Origin: an uncultured Alphaproteobacteria bacterium
GTDB lineage: Bacteria; Pseudomonadota; Alphaproteobacteria; RF32; CAG-239
DNA length: 64,000 nt
Assembly (NCBI GenBank): GCA_904501925.1
Contig: CAJGCO010000001.1
Span: forward strand, 62,001-126,000
Direction: 5' to 3'
In this document: positions 43,385 through 53,144 of the stretch, piece by piece
Numbering within the stretch: position 1 is the stretch's first letter
How the letters are laid out: each line of letters starts with the position of its first letter
The notes under the pieces: generated by a model
Seen by the model: the letters and a program-made list of their open reading frames with translations, nothing else
What the model was told of the DNA's origin: nothing
Databases searched by the model: none
Made by a program: the position numbers and the translations under genes

Positions 43385-44278
43385 TCATCTATTAGCCAAT
43401 GGATGCTTAGTTTTCACCTCTTGGGCTAGTTTTGTTGTTGTTATATGTGTATAAATTTCAGTTGTAACAATATTCTCATGACCTAACATTTTTTGAATCG
43501 AACGCAAATCTGCATTATTATTTACTAAATGTGTTGCAAATGTATGTCTTAAGGTATGTGGATGAATTTTTGCAGGCGAAATACCTGCCTTTATTGCTAT
43601 TTTTTTTAGACTTTTAAAGAAGCCATCTCGTGTTATATGTCCTGACAATGATTTTAATGAGGGAAACAACCACGAACTTCCTTTTGCTCCAACAAATTCA
43701 TCTCTATATTGCAAATAATCCTTTAACTCTTTTAAAACATCATTACTAATAGGAACGACTCTCTCTTTGGCCCCCTTTCCTAATATTAAAATTTGGTGCA
43801 TTGTATAATTTATGGCATTTTCAGGGAGGCAAACAAGTTCAGAAACTCTTAGACCTGATGTATACATAAGTTTTATCATCAAAGCCATTCTCCTCATTGA
43901 GTAACTATTTTCTAGAATAGCTACTTTACAAATATCTTCTATTTCTTGAGGAGTTAAAAAAGATGGAAGGGATTTACCTATTTTGGGATTTTTTATTTTG
44001 CTTGATGGATTGTGTTTTATGTATTTCTCACCTATTAAAAACTTAAAAAACTCTCGTATACATGAAATTTTTCTTGATATTGTTTTAGGTTTACAACCTT
44101 CTTTATACAAAAACTTTAAATATTCTTCGATTTGTGTTTCTGTAATTTTTAGAACTTCTTCACATTTGATGTATTCTGAAAATTGCTCAATATCACAACG
44201 ATATGCCTGCAAGGTATTTACAGATACCCCGCCTTCAACTGACTTAACATCTAAAAACTCATCTATATACTTTTTCAT
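43385..44278 (-). CDS. xerD: XerC/XerD-type tyrosine recombinase
   Basis: 297 residues, the standard Xer length. A SAM-like N-terminal domain (to about 90) and the catalytic domain follow. All catalytic residues are seen: Arg144, Lys168, His241, Arg244, His267 and Tyr276 (LGHENIVTTEIYTH). Xer recombinases resolve chromosome dimers at dif. The chromosomal setting beside housekeeping genes, with no att-like repeats, argues against a phage integrase. XerC and XerD cannot be told apart with confidence. Start overlaps the upstream small gene by ATGA. Confidence 0.9.
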   Translation of the reverse strand: MKKYIDEFLDVKSVEGGVSVNTLQAYRCDIEQFSEYIKCEEVLKITETQIEEYLKFLYKEGCKPKTISRKISCIREFFKFLIGEKYIKHNPSSKIKNPKIGKSLPSFLTPQEIEDICKVAILENSYSMRRMALMIKLMYTSGLRVSELVCLPENAINYTMHQILILGKGAKERVVPISNDVLKELKDYLQYRDEFVGAKGSSWLFPSLKSLSGHITRDGFFKSLKKIAIKAGISPAKIHPHTLRHTFATHLVNNNADLRSIQKMLGHENIVTTEIYTHITTTKLAQEVKTKHPLANR

Positions 44279-44415
44279 TTATTAAGTTTTAATTCTACAT
44301 TAATTTCTTTTCTTGTTTGCTCTGGAACAATTTCTTTACACAAAGCATAGATAACACTTAGAGATACAGCCAATATAAGCACATAATATAAAACCTTGTG
44401 ATTATTTTTCTTCAT
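44275..44415 (-). CDS. Small membrane protein (46 aa), translationally coupled to xerD
   Basis: ATG 44415 with AGGAGAAG upstream, stop TGA overlapping the xerD ATG by four bases. The product has a basic N-terminus, one hydrophobic helix (about residues 8-25, LYYVLILAVSLSVIYAL), then a short polar tail (EQTRKEINVELKL). I do not recognise a family. Good ribosome-binding site and coupling make it likely to be a real gene. A role with Xer is not implied. Confidence 0.6.
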   Translation of the reverse strand: MKKNNHKVLYYVLILAVSLSVIYALCKEIVPEQTRKEINVELKLNK

Positions 44416-44522
44416 ACTCTTCTCCTACATATAATAAATCAACTTTTTTAACATTTAAGTATTGATTATTATTATTATCATTATATCCTTTATTGTAAAG
44501 AAAATAATAAACTGAAGGTGCA

Positions 44523-45062
44523 ATGATAAACTGTAATAAAATAATTTTATTGGTAGGATTAATTGGTAGTGGCAAAACAAGTGTTGGTAAACGTTTAGCC
44601 AAAAGGTTTAATATGCCATTTATTGATAGCGATCAAGAAATAGAAAAAGCATCTGGTTTGTCTGTGATTGATGTTTTTAAGTGTTTTGGTGTTGATGAAT
44701 ATAGGGCTGGAGAGGCTCGTATTATGAAAAGATTGTTATCTGGAACCCCATGCGTATTGGCTTCTGGTGGTGGGGCATTTGTCGCAAAACAAACTAGAGA
44801 ATTAGCAAAAAAAAATGCAATTACTGTTTGGTTAAAAGCTGATATTGATATTTTATATGATCGAACAAATGGCCGTAACAGAAGACCCTTTTTACAATGT
44901 TGTGATTCAAAAATTAAACATAAATTACAATCATACATTGATGAGGAATACCCATATTATAATGAAGCAGATATTATTGTTGAAACAAAAAATGAAGTTG
45001 TAGAAAATACTGTAGATAGAGTTGTACATTCTATTGAGGAATTTTTAGCCTCTAGGAGTTAA
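44523..45062 (+). CDS. aroK: Shikimate kinase
   Basis: 179 residues. P-loop GLIGSGKT (12-19), shikimate-binding Asp35/Asp37 (DSDQEIE), Arg61 with RAGE, the GGG motif at 82-84 and a lid Arg pair in NGRNRRPF. It phosphorylates shikimate in aromatic amino acid synthesis. aroB usually follows in alphaproteobacteria; here rph follows two bases later. It diverges from the small membrane-protein gene. Confidence 0.93.
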   Translation: MINCNKIILLVGLIGSGKTSVGKRLAKRFNMPFIDSDQEIEKASGLSVIDVFKCFGVDEYRAGEARIMKRLLSGTPCVLASGGGAFVAKQTRELAKKNAITVWLKADIDILYDRTNGRNRRPFLQCCDSKIKHKLQSYIDEEYPYYNEADIIVETKNEVVENTVDRVVHSIEEFLASRS

Positions 45063-45064
45063 AT

Positions 45065-45784
45065 ATGAGAAGTGAAAATAGAAATTTTAATGAATTGAGA
45101 AGTATTGAAATAATACCTGATGTTAATATTTATGCAGAAGGATCTTGCTTAATTAAGTGTGGTAACACTCATGTATTGTGTACAGCCTCTGTTGATGACA
45201 AAATTCCTTCTTGGTTAAAAGACCAGAATCGTGGATGGATTACGGCTGAATATAGTTTACTTCCACGAGCTACTTCAACTAGAGTTAACAGGGAAACACA
45301 TGGTGTTGGCGGTAGAACCCATGAAATTCAACGTTTAATCGGCAGAGCACTTCGTTCTGTGGTTGACTTAAATATACTAAACGGATATAGCATACACATT
45401 GATTGTGATGTTATTCAAGCTGATGGAGGCACTCGAACTGCATCTATTACAGGTAGTTTTGTTGCTCTTTCTATTGCTATAAATAAAATGTTAAAAAATA
45501 ACAAATTAATACAGAATCCTATTAAGGAAGCTATTAGTGCTGTTTCTGTTGGTATATGTAACAACGAAGCTTTATTAGATTTAGACTATAACGAAGATTC
45601 AAGCGCTCAAGTTGATGCAAATTTTGTTTTAACTGAAAGTGGTAAAATTGTTGAAATACAAGGAACAGCTGAAGGTAATCCTTTTTCAAGAGAAGAATAT
45701 TTAGCTCTTATGGATCTTGCATATATTGGAACAAATCAATTAATTAATTATCAGAAAGAGGCGATAAAAAATGCTAAAATCTAA
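45065..45784 (+). CDS. rph: RNase PH
   Basis: 239 residues, the normal length. N-terminal NRNFNELRSIEI, then CTASVDDKIPSWL, RGWITAEYSLLPRAT and the typical RTHEIQRLIGRALRSVVDL, with DCDVIQADGGTRTASITG. It trims tRNA 3' ends by phosphorolysis. AGGAG precedes the ATG, and the end overlaps rdgB by 14 bases; the rph-rdgB pair is widespread. Confidence 0.95.
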   Translation: MRSENRNFNELRSIEIIPDVNIYAEGSCLIKCGNTHVLCTASVDDKIPSWLKDQNRGWITAEYSLLPRATSTRVNRETHGVGGRTHEIQRLIGRALRSVVDLNILNGYSIHIDCDVIQADGGTRTASITGSFVALSIAINKMLKNNKLIQNPIKEAISAVSVGICNNEALLDLDYNEDSSAQVDANFVLTESGKIVEIQGTAEGNPFSREEYLALMDLAYIGTNQLINYQKEAIKNAKI

Positions 45785-46373
45785 GGAATTTATTTTTGCT
45801 ACTCACAATAAGGGTAAAATTGAAGAAATCAGAAAAATTTTAAAACCTTTAGGAATTAAAGTTTTATCTGGAAATGATGTTAATTTACCTGATGTTGAAG
45901 AAACTGGTAAAACTTTTGAAGAAAATGCTTATATTAAAGCATTGGCTGCGGCTAAAGAAAAAAACATTCCATGTATTGCTGATGATTCTGGTTTGTGTGT
46001 TGATGCAATTGGAGGTAGACCTGGTGTTTATTCTGCTAGATATGCTCCTGATAGAGATTTTGATAAAGGCATGGATAAACTACTAGATGAAATTGCTCAA
46101 TCAAATTCGAATAATCGTTCGGCTCACTTTGCTTGTGTAATTGTTTTAGCTTTTCCAAATGGCACTTATAGAGCGTTTGAAGGACGTGTTGATGGAAGTA
46201 TTGCTACTAAGAAAACCGGAAGCGCTGGGTTTGGATATGATCCAATATTTATTCCTACAGGGTATAATAGATCTTTTGCTGAATTTACTAGTGATGAAAA
46301 AAACAAAATTTCCCACAGAGGAAGAGCTTTGCAAAAGTTTGTAAAATATCTTTCTGAAAATGAAGATTTATAA
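45771..46373 (+). CDS. rdgB: XTP/dITP diphosphatase (RdgB/HAM1)
   Basis: 200 residues. ATHNKGKIEEI, DDSGLCVDAIGGRPGVYSAR, FGYDPIF and the closing SHRGRALQK match the HAM1 family. It removes non-canonical purine triphosphates such as ITP and XTP. Overlaps rph and lies 14 bp before addB. Confidence 0.95.
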   Translation: MLKSKEFIFATHNKGKIEEIRKILKPLGIKVLSGNDVNLPDVEETGKTFEENAYIKALAAAKEKNIPCIADDSGLCVDAIGGRPGVYSARYAPDRDFDKGMDKLLDEIAQSNSNNRSAHFACVIVLAFPNGTYRAFEGRVDGSIATKKTGSAGFGYDPIFIPTGYNRSFAEFTSDEKNKISHRGRALQKFVKYLSENEDL

Positions 46374-46387
46374 TTAGAGGTCGTCTA

Positions 46388-49276
46388 ATGGGGAAAGTAT
46401 TTAATATCCGAAGTAGTTGTTCTTTTTGGGATAGTATTGCTTTAGAATATTCAAAAAAATATAGTAACGATGAATTGGCTCTTGCTGATGTATTATTTTT
46501 AACCCCGAATAGACGTGCTTGTAGAGCTTTATTAGATGCTTTTTTACGAATAAAAGGTAGAAAACCAACCATTTTACCTATGGTTGTTCCTATTATGGAA
46601 ATTGATGATGATGAGTTATTTTTTAATGAATTTACATTAAAAAATAATCAGGAAACATCTAAAAGACCAATAGAAAATGAGGAAAGAATTTTTCTTTTTA
46701 CAAGAATGATAATGTCTAAACCTAAGGATTTTGGGTTAGAACAAATATCTCTTGCTCAAGCGCTTAATTTAGCAACTGATTTAGCGAAAATGATGGATAT
46801 TGCATATAATAAAGGACTATCTTTTGATAAATTAAAAGATTTGGTTCCTGAAAAATATGCGTCTCACTGGCAAGAAACACTAAAATTACTTAATATTATA
46901 ACCAACTTTTGGCCTCAAATATTACAAGAAAGAGATGCTATAGATATTTGTGATATGAAAAAAACACTTTTAATTCGCCAGGCTGAAATTTGGGAAAAAG
47001 AAGATTCTAAAAAAAATATTGTAATTGCAGGTGTTACAGCTAGCTTTCCAGCAATAGTTAAAGTGTTAAGTGTAGTAAAAAATTTAGAAAATGGTGAAAT
47101 ATATTTTGCAGGTATTGATAAGTTTGCAGATTTTGAATACTGGAACACCATTGACGAATCGCACCCACAATTTGAGTTAAAAGAACTGCTAGATTTATTG
47201 GGATTAGATTATAGAAATATTTTAGATTTAGAGGCTCCCAAAAATAAGGAGAGAGAGCATTTAATATCTGAAGTTATGCGCCCAGCAAAAGTTACTGATA
47301 AGTGGCTAAAAATTAAAAATAGTATTGATGTAAAAAAAGCAACCGAAGGATTAATTTTAATAAACTCTAAATCACAAAGAGATGAAGCTTTGGCTATTGC
47401 ATTAAAAATGCGTGAAGTTTTATTTTATGAAGAAAAAACTGTAGCCCTTATTACATATGATAGGAATCTAGCTAGAAGAGTATCAGTTGAATTAGAACGC
47501 TTTGATATAAAAGTTGATGATTCTGCAGGTCTACCTTTTAACTTAAGCTCTCTTGGAATATTTTTATTATTAACACTTGAAGTTGCCTCTAATATAAATT
47601 CAGATACTGCACTAATTGATTTAATGAAGAATCCTTTTACGTTTGCAAAAATGGATAAAGCAACTTTTAGAAAAAATGTTTATGATTTCGAGTTAGGTTT
47701 AAGAAAAAATAAACACATCGATGAAGAAAAAATATGTTTTATTGATAACATTAAAGACATTATGAAAAATCTTATTGATGCAATAAATTTGGATGAAATT
47801 GAATTTACTGAATTATTAAAAATACATATACAAACCGTTGAAGCGTTAGCTTCTTCTTGTGAGTGTGATGGCAAAAATAATTTATGGCGTGGCGAAGCTG
47901 GAAAAGTTGCTGTTAAATTTATATCAAAACTCTTAAACCATGGTGAAATTTTAGGAAAAATATCAGGAAAAGATTATTTAGCACTATTTAGAGAATTAAT
48001 GAAATCTAATACTATACGAACAGCCTATGGTACACATCCTAGAATTAGTATTTTAGGTGCAATAGAAGCTAGATTACATCATTTTGATTATGTTATTTTA
48101 GGCGAAATGAGTGAAGGAGTTTGGCCAAAACAGGCTAATGCAGATATGTGGATGTCAAGACCGATGAAAAAAGATTTTGGCTTTAGCTTACCAGAAAAAG
48201 ATATTGGGATTTTGGCTGCTGATTTATCTATATTTATGATGGCTGATAATGTTATTATGACTAGAGCTGATAGAGTTGACGGCGTTCCGATGAAAAAATC
48301 TAGATGGTTGTTGAGATTAGAAACGGTATTAAAGGCATTAGGTAGTAGCATTGATGAGATTGTTTGCAATGATTTATCTGAAATCTCTATCCATGCTGAT
48401 ATGCCTGATAAATATATACAAATTTCATCACCTCAACCTAAACCACCATTTTATGCTAGACCTAGAAAATTATCAGCAAGTGCGATTGATTTGCTTATAC
48501 ATGATCCTTATAGTGTTTTTGCTAGATATATATTAAAATTATATCATCTTGACGACTTAGATATTCCTCTTGATCAACGAGATTATGGAACACTAATTCA
48601 TGGAATTATTGAAGAATTTAATAATACATATCCAAGTGATTTGCCTGAAAATGCTTTAGATATTTTAATTGATATTGGAAAAAAACACTTTGAAAAAGAG
48701 CAGATTGACAAAGAACTTGAAGCTTTTTGGTTTCCAAAATTTGTTAGTACAGCTGAATGGGTTATAAAACAAGAAAGAGAATATCGAAAAGATGTTAAAT
48801 GCGTAAGAAATGAAATATCTGGAGAGGCTATTTATTCTTTGAGCAGTGGTGATTTTTGTTTTACAGCAAAAGCTGATAGAATCGATGAATTAAAAGATGG
48901 ATCATTAAATATATTAGATTATAAAACAGGAAAAATACCTTCAAAAAAACAAGTTGATACGGGACATGCTTTACAATTATTATTGGAAGCATTAATTGCT
49001 AGAAAAGGTGGATTTTCAAATTTAAGTACAAAAGATTTAAATGATTTAATTTATTGGCAACTTGGTAGCGATAAACTTGTTATACCTAGTAAAAATAATG
49101 ATTTATTAGATAAGGCTGAAGAATTTTTATTAAAATTGATTTCAACATTTGATTTTGAAACAACCCCCTACTGCTCTCGTCCAATTCCTAAATATATTCC
49201 TAAAAATAGAGATTATGAACATTTAGCTAGAATTAAAGAATGGTCAGTTGTCGATGATGGAGAAGGTAATGAGTAA
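46388..49276 (+). CDS. addB: AddB, alphaproteobacterial double-strand break repair protein
   Basis: 962 residues, the usual length for the alphaproteobacterial form. An inactive helicase-like body has FLTPNRRACRALLDAFL near the start and LILINSKSQRDEALAIALK in the middle. The C-terminal RecB-type nuclease shows GTLIHGIIEEF and ILDYKTGKIPSKKQ (catalytic Asp and Lys). With AddA it resects DNA ends for RecA. It overlaps addA by eight bases. addB-addA-trxA is the common alphaproteobacterial order. Confidence 0.9.
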   Translation: MGKVFNIRSSCSFWDSIALEYSKKYSNDELALADVLFLTPNRRACRALLDAFLRIKGRKPTILPMVVPIMEIDDDELFFNEFTLKNNQETSKRPIENEERIFLFTRMIMSKPKDFGLEQISLAQALNLATDLAKMMDIAYNKGLSFDKLKDLVPEKYASHWQETLKLLNIITNFWPQILQERDAIDICDMKKTLLIRQAEIWEKEDSKKNIVIAGVTASFPAIVKVLSVVKNLENGEIYFAGIDKFADFEYWNTIDESHPQFELKELLDLLGLDYRNILDLEAPKNKEREHLISEVMRPAKVTDKWLKIKNSIDVKKATEGLILINSKSQRDEALAIALKMREVLFYEEKTVALITYDRNLARRVSVELERFDIKVDDSAGLPFNLSSLGIFLLLTLEVASNINSDTALIDLMKNPFTFAKMDKATFRKNVYDFELGLRKNKHIDEEKICFIDNIKDIMKNLIDAINLDEIEFTELLKIHIQTVEALASSCECDGKNNLWRGEAGKVAVKFISKLLNHGEILGKISGKDYLALFRELMKSNTIRTAYGTHPRISILGAIEARLHHFDYVILGEMSEGVWPKQANADMWMSRPMKKDFGFSLPEKDIGILAADLSIFMMADNVIMTRADRVDGVPMKKSRWLLRLETVLKALGSSIDEIVCNDLSEISIHADMPDKYIQISSPQPKPPFYARPRKLSASAIDLLIHDPYSVFARYILKLYHLDDLDIPLDQRDYGTLIHGIIEEFNNTYPSDLPENALDILIDIGKKHFEKEQIDKELEAFWFPKFVSTAEWVIKQEREYRKDVKCVRNEISGEAIYSLSSGDFCFTAKADRIDELKDGSLNILDYKTGKIPSKKQVDTGHALQLLLEALIARKGGFSNLSTKDLNDLIYWQLGSDKLVIPSKNNDLLDKAEEFLLKLISTFDFETTPYCSRPIPKYIPKNRDYEHLARIKEWSVVDDGEGNE

Positions 49277-52200
49277 TCCACATTTAACAAAAAGAGAAGA
49301 ACTTATAGCTATAGCAACTAAGCAACAGATGTCAGCTTCTAATCCGAAACAATCTGTTTGGGTTGAAGCTTCTGCTGGTACTGGTAAAACAAAGGTTCTA
49401 TCTGATAGAGTTTTGAGATTACTATTATCAAAAGTTAGTCCTCAAAAGATATTGTGTTTAACATATACAAAGGCAGCAGCTGTTGAAATGAATGAGCGTA
49501 TTGCCAAGCGCTTAAGTTTATGGGCTGTTATTGATGAAAAAGAATTAGAAGAAGAATTAAAAAATCTGCTAGGCTGTGATTTTATTGAAGCTAAAAAAGA
49601 TGAAATTTTAAACTTTGCTAGAACTCTTTTTGCTCAACTATTAGATGCTCCTGGTGGGATGAAGATTCAAACAATTCATAGTTTTTGCCAAGACATATTA
49701 AAAAGATTTCCTTTAGAAGCTGGTATTTCACCTTATTTTGATGTTTTAGACGATAGAAATGCAAAAGAGATTTTACAGGAAATAAAATTAGATTTATTAA
49801 AAAGTACTTTTTTTTGTGATGATAGCCAACTAAAAGATGCTGTGAAACATTTAACGCAAACTGTTAGCGAGTTTAAGTTTCCAGAAATCATGAATATGAT
49901 TACACAAAATAGAACAAAAATTGGAAATTTAATAGAAAAATATAATGGTGATTTATCTAAAATTTTTGAAAAACTTGAAGAACATTTGAATGTTAAAAGA
50001 ACTGAAACAGAAGATGATATAAAAATAGAAGCACTCTCAAATATAAATAAAATAGAACTAAAAAATGTTATATCTGCTCTTCTTAAAGGTGGAAAAACTG
50101 ATATCAAAAACTCTCAATGTTTGTGTTTAATTGGTGAAGGTGAAATAAGTTCTGAAATTTATAGTGAATATCGTTCAATATTTTTAACTGCAGACAAACA
50201 AATTAGATCAAGACTTGCAAGTAAAGATGCCATTAAAGAATATCCTGAAATATTAGATTTTATGACAAATGAAGCTCAAAAAATTCTTTATACAGAAAAT
50301 AGGCTTGCATCTCTTAGTATATTAAAATCAACCTCTTCTGTTTTGTATATAGCAAAAAATATTATTGATAAATATAATCAATACAAGAAAATATATTCTA
50401 CACTTGATTATGAAGATTTGATTATTATTACTAAGAATCTTTTAGAAAATAAAGATGTTACTGATTGGGTTTTATTTAAACTTGATGGAGGAATTGAGCA
50501 TATTCTAATTGATGAAGCACAAGATACCTCTCCAAATCAATGGGCTATTATTAGAGCTATTACACAAGAGTTTTTTGCAGGGCTTGGACAATATGACAAC
50601 GAAATAAATAGAAGTGTTTTTGTTGTGGGTGATAGAAAACAATCTATTTATAGTTTCCAAGGAGCCGACCCTAATGAATTTGATAAAATGTATAATTACT
50701 TCAAACAAAAATCTGAGCAATTTTTAAAAGTGCATTTAGATGTTTCGTTTAGATCTACCAAAGCTATTATGGATTGCGTTAATGTATTGTTTGAAAATGA
50801 AGAAGCTAAAAAAGGTGTTGTGGCAAAAGGTGAACATATTAATCACTTACCTTTTAGGCTTGGAGATGGTGGTAAAGTTGAAATTTTTCCCTTAGTTAAA
50901 ATAAACAAGGATGATAAAAGTGAAGAATATAATTGGAGAATCCCTGTTGGAAGAATAAAAAAACAATCTGTTTCTGATATGCTTGCAAAACAAATTGCAT
51001 TAAACATTAAAAACATGGTTGAAAATAAAGACATTTTAGAATCTCAAAACAGACCTGTAAGATATGGTGATTTTATGTTTTTAGTTCAACAACGAAAAAG
51101 TTTTGTTGAAGAATTTGTTAGAGCTTGTAAAGAAATTGGGGTTAATGTTGCAGGAGTTGATAAATTAAAACTCTTAGAACAGATAGCTGTTTTAGACTTA
51201 ATTTCTTTGGGTAAATTTTTATTATTGCCTAGTGATGATTTATCGTTGGCTGAAGTTTTAAAATCTCCTATATTTGGACTTAATGATGATGATTTATTTG
51301 AACTTTGCTATAATAGAAAAGGCACTCTTTTTGAAAGAATCCTAAAAAATGAGAAATATGGTTCAGTTGCAGTTAAATTAAAAGAGTGGTTAAATCTTGT
51401 TGGGTATATTAGACCTTTTGAATTATATAGCCAAGTTTTAATCAATGGAAAAGCAAGACAAAATTATATATCTAGAATGGGATGTGAAGTTGAAGATGTT
51501 TTAGATGAATTTCTAAATCTTACTATAATATTTGAACAAAAACATAATCCAACTTTAGAATCTTTTATAAACTGGATTGTAAAAGATGAAGTAGTTATTC
51601 AAAAAGAAATGGAACAAGGGGATAGTGATACAGTTAAAATAATGACTGTACATGGTTCAAAAGGTTTACAGGCTCCAATTGTTATTTTAGCTGATACTAC
51701 AAAAATAAAAAATAAATCAAATAAAAGCGAACTATTATGGCAAGATGATATTGTATTCTTTCCGCAATCAGCTAGTTGCTATGATAATAATTGTAAAGCA
51801 ATAAAGAATAAAAATTTGGAAGCAGATTTTGATGAATATAGGCGCTTACTATATGTAGCATTAACTAGAGCTGAAGATAGATTATATATTGCTGGCTTTA
51901 CAAAAGATGACGACGCAAAAGAAGAATCTTGGTATAAACTTTTACAAAACAACATTAAATCAAATATATCTCAAAGCGATGATGATAAAAAAATTGTTTA
52001 TCAGATACCGCAAGAAAATGAATTTAAGAAAACTGCAAAAATAGAAACAATAAAAAAAGAAAAATGCGATTATAGTTATTTATTTGAGAAAGCGCCAATT
52101 GAGAATCCTTTGGCAAAACCATATACACCTTCTAAAGGAAATGAGGATGAAGTTGAAATTGTTTCTTCTCCTTTAGATGAAAATGGAAATTTTTATAAAC

Positions 52201-52646
52201 GAGGAACTATTATACATAAACTATTACAATTTATTCCATCTATTGATGAAGAGAATCGTGAAAGTGCAATGTATCAATTTTTAGAAAAAAATTTATATGA
52301 ATATTCAAAATTAGAACATGAAAAAATTGTTATTGAAATTATGAATTTATGTAAAGAACATTGTGATTTATTTTCTCAAAATTCAAAATCAGAAGTTCCT
52401 ATTATTGGTGAAGTTGATGGAAAATTTATATCAGCTAAAATTGATAGGCTTGTTGTAAAAGAGGATAAAGTTTTGATTGTAGACTTTAAGACGAATCGTC
52501 CTGCTGCAAAAATATTAACAGATGTTCCTGATATATATCTAAAACAAATGGCAACCTATAAAACTTTATTAGAAAAAATATATCCTAATAAAAATATTGA
52601 GACATTCTTATTATGGACCAATACATGCAATATGATGAAGGTTTAA
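49269..52646 (+). CDS. addA: AddA helicase-nuclease
   Basis: The start chosen is ATG 49269, which has GGAGAAGG upstream; the frame extends to 49248. About 1,125 residues. UvrD-type motifs are present: EASAGTGKTKVL (Walker A), TYTKAAAVEM, IQTIHSFCQDI, LIDEAQDTSPNQW (Walker B), VGDRKQSIYSFQGADP, TVHGSKGLQAP, and RRLLYVALTRAEDRLYI. A C-terminal nuclease domain has VDFKTNRPA. It is the motor and second nuclease of the AddAB complex. Confidence 0.93.
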   Translation: MSNPHLTKREELIAIATKQQMSASNPKQSVWVEASAGTGKTKVLSDRVLRLLLSKVSPQKILCLTYTKAAAVEMNERIAKRLSLWAVIDEKELEEELKNLLGCDFIEAKKDEILNFARTLFAQLLDAPGGMKIQTIHSFCQDILKRFPLEAGISPYFDVLDDRNAKEILQEIKLDLLKSTFFCDDSQLKDAVKHLTQTVSEFKFPEIMNMITQNRTKIGNLIEKYNGDLSKIFEKLEEHLNVKRTETEDDIKIEALSNINKIELKNVISALLKGGKTDIKNSQCLCLIGEGEISSEIYSEYRSIFLTADKQIRSRLASKDAIKEYPEILDFMTNEAQKILYTENRLASLSILKSTSSVLYIAKNIIDKYNQYKKIYSTLDYEDLIIITKNLLENKDVTDWVLFKLDGGIEHILIDEAQDTSPNQWAIIRAITQEFFAGLGQYDNEINRSVFVVGDRKQSIYSFQGADPNEFDKMYNYFKQKSEQFLKVHLDVSFRSTKAIMDCVNVLFENEEAKKGVVAKGEHINHLPFRLGDGGKVEIFPLVKINKDDKSEEYNWRIPVGRIKKQSVSDMLAKQIALNIKNMVENKDILESQNRPVRYGDFMFLVQQRKSFVEEFVRACKEIGVNVAGVDKLKLLEQIAVLDLISLGKFLLLPSDDLSLAEVLKSPIFGLNDDDLFELCYNRKGTLFERILKNEKYGSVAVKLKEWLNLVGYIRPFELYSQVLINGKARQNYISRMGCEVEDVLDEFLNLTIIFEQKHNPTLESFINWIVKDEVVIQKEMEQGDSDTVKIMTVHGSKGLQAPIVILADTTKIKNKSNKSELLWQDDIVFFPQSASCYDNNCKAIKNKNLEADFDEYRRLLYVALTRAEDRLYIAGFTKDDDAKEESWYKLLQNNIKSNISQSDDDKKIVYQIPQENEFKKTAKIETIKKEKCDYSYLFEKAPIENPLAKPYTPSKGNEDEVEIVSSPLDENGNFYKRGTIIHKLLQFIPSIDEENRESAMYQFLEKNLYEYSKLEHEKIVIEIMNLCKEHCDLFSQNSKSEVPIIGEVDGKFISAKIDRLVVKEDKVLIVDFKTNRPAAKILTDVPDIYLKQMATYKTLLEKIYPNKNIETFLLWTNTCNMMKV

Positions 52647-52735
52647 AACTGCTATTAAGTTTAAACTAATTCTTTAATTATAAAAATATAGAACTATATT
52701 ATTATAAATAATAATTTCAAGGAAAGGAAAAAGAT

Positions 52736-53050
52736 ATGTATGCAATTAATGATAGTCAGTTTGAAGCTGAAGTTTTAAATTCAAAAGGTTTGGTTTTGGT
52801 TGACTTTTGGGCTGAATGGTGTGGTCCTTGTCGTCAATTAACACCTATTTTAGAAGAAGTTAATAAAGAACTTGGCGATAAAGTTAAAATTTGCAAAATG
52901 AATGTAGATGAAGCTCCTAATACTGCAGCTAGTTTTGAAATTAGAAGTATTCCAACTATGTTCTTGTTCAAAGATGGTCAAAAAATTGATACTAAAGTTG
53001 GATTTAATTCTCAAGCAGCTATTGTTGATTGGTTAAATTCTCACATCTAA
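52736..53050 (+). CDS. trxA: Thioredoxin
   Basis: 104 residues with WCGPC (28-32) and the cis-Pro SIPTMFLF. A general cytoplasmic disulfide reductant. AAGGAAAGG precedes the ATG; the 89-bp gap after addA is AT-rich and may hold a promoter (TATTAT/TATAAA-like sequences), so trxA could be transcribed alone as well. Followed by a strong terminator. Confidence 0.95.
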   Translation: MYAINDSQFEAEVLNSKGLVLVDFWAEWCGPCRQLTPILEEVNKELGDKVKICKMNVDEAPNTAASFEIRSIPTMFLFKDGQKIDTKVGFNSQAAIVDWLNSHI

Positions 53051-53074
53051 TTTAAGCAATATTATAAAAAAATT

Positions 53075-53102
53075 AAAGGAGGTAAAAATACCTCCTTTTT
53101 TT
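53075..53102. terminator. Bidirectional intrinsic terminator between trxA and the sensor kinase gene
   Basis: A perfect 10-bp stem AAAGGAGGTA (53075-53084) with 53089-53098 and an AAAA loop. It runs into seven T on the plus strand; on the minus strand the stem is followed by TTTAATTTTTTT. It ends the aroK-trxA run and the opposing tsaD-kinase run. Confidence 0.9.
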
Positions 53103-53144
53103 ATTTATTGATTAAATCTAAACACATATTTTCTGATATGTGAG

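Noticed and set aside
43385..44278. Tyrosine recombinase as a sign of an integrated element
   Set aside because: Length and motifs are those of XerC/XerD, it lies in a housekeeping run, and no att-like direct repeats or element genes were seen.
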